DNA of 5,670 nt. Origin: Pseudomonas sp. Its GTDB lineage: Bacteria > Pseudomonadota > Gammaproteobacteria > Pseudomonadales > Pseudomonadaceae. The translations under genes and the position numbers were made by a program. The notes under the pieces are model-generated. The model searched no databases and was not told where the DNA came from. It saw only the letters and a list, made by a program, of their open reading frames with translations. Shown here one piece after another: positions 5,559 through 5,670 of the stretch. The stretch is from the NCBI GenBank assembly GCA_003525045.1, contig DQGF01000056.1, positions 5,037 to 10,706 of the forward strand, written 5' to 3'. Within the stretch, counting starts at the first letter, position 1. Every line of letters begins with the position of its first letter.

Positions 5559-5605
5559 CCACGCCTATCAGAACGCAAAAAAATACTCCCTCTCACCCGG
5601 CGTGG
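5559..5605 (+). other. Inverted repeat at the start of the predicted sigma-54 transcript
   Basis: CCACGCC (5559-5565) and GGCGTGG (5599-5605) are exact reverse complements separated by 33 bases that include a run of seven A. The stem would begin about +4 of the predicted RNA. It could stabilise the 5' end, or present the A-rich loop to an RNA-binding protein such as Hfq. No function is shown. Confidence 0.35.
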
Positions 5606-5628
5606 GACCGCAAGAACACCGCATCCCC

Positions 5629-5670
5629 CTGTAGGCGCTGCCGCAGGCTGCGATCTTTTGATCTTGATTT
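5629..5670. repeat. REP element, cut by the window edge
   Basis: The sequence contains the hairpin GCTGCC-GCA-GGCTGC (5637-5651, one mismatch in the stem) followed by GATC-TTTT-GATC (5652-5663). This is a common REP type of fluorescent pseudomonads and a different family from the doublet at the left end. A mirror copy may follow beyond the window. It lies about 75 bp into the predicted sigma-54 transcript. Confidence 0.75.

Larger units (their letters stand above)
5284..5670. other. 387-bp gene-free region forming a regulatory region for a gene beyond the right edge
   Basis: No supported coding region on either strand. From left to right it holds about 75 bases in which I see nothing definite (no clear terminator for the ABC gene), dyads and half-sites at 5360-5466, an IHF-like site, a sigma-54 promoter, a leader dyad and a REP element. 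No ATG occurs on the plus strand after the promoter up to the window end. Confidence 0.7.

Overview
The window looks like a chromosomal segment of a fluorescent-group Pseudomonas. Three things point there: high-GC coding regions with Pseudomonas-like codon use, a REP doublet of the 'tgtgggagcgggcttgctcgcgaag' type at the left end, and a second REP family ('gctgccgcaggctgcgatcttttgatc') at the right end. Both REP types are familiar from P. fluorescens-like genomes. The species cannot be fixed from the sequence alone.

Left half (126-3733): a compact catabolic module. On the minus strand an agmatinase-family ureohydrolase (1662-2666) is followed 27 bp later by an NAD(P)-dependent aldehyde dehydrogenase (126-1634), almost certainly in one operon. 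A LysR-type regulator (2819-3733) is transcribed divergently. The shared 152-bp intergenic region holds a perfect 15-bp dyad, ATCGG-N5-CCGAT, that contains the LysR T-N11-A motif. It lies about 64 bp upstream of a plausible start point for the ureohydrolase operon. The likely logic is inducer-dependent activation of an operon that removes urea from a guanidino compound and oxidises an aldehyde to an acid. The exact substrate is not decidable here. The operon ends in a REP doublet (15-106).

Right half (3734-5670): lower in GC (hand-counted 60-base lines give about 40-57%, against 65% in a line of the ureohydrolase gene), so it is probably of different history. It carries one gene, an ABC exporter subunit (4012-5283) whose ATPase domain looks complete but whose membrane domain keeps only the last three of the usual six helices. 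The region before it contains an 18-bp dyad and a hairpin that pairs its probable Shine-Dalgarno sequence.

The last 390 bases hold no gene. They do show what looks like a complete sigma-54 control region pointing out of the right edge: two copies of a GTATYG-N4-CRATAC dyad plus extra half-sites, a near-consensus IHF site, and a near-perfect -24/-12 promoter (TTGGCACCACCCTTGCT). There is no ATG after it inside the window. Instead the predicted leader starts with a 7-bp inverted repeat around an A-rich loop and runs into a REP element. The gene or RNA it drives lies beyond the window, or is a non-coding RNA starting here.
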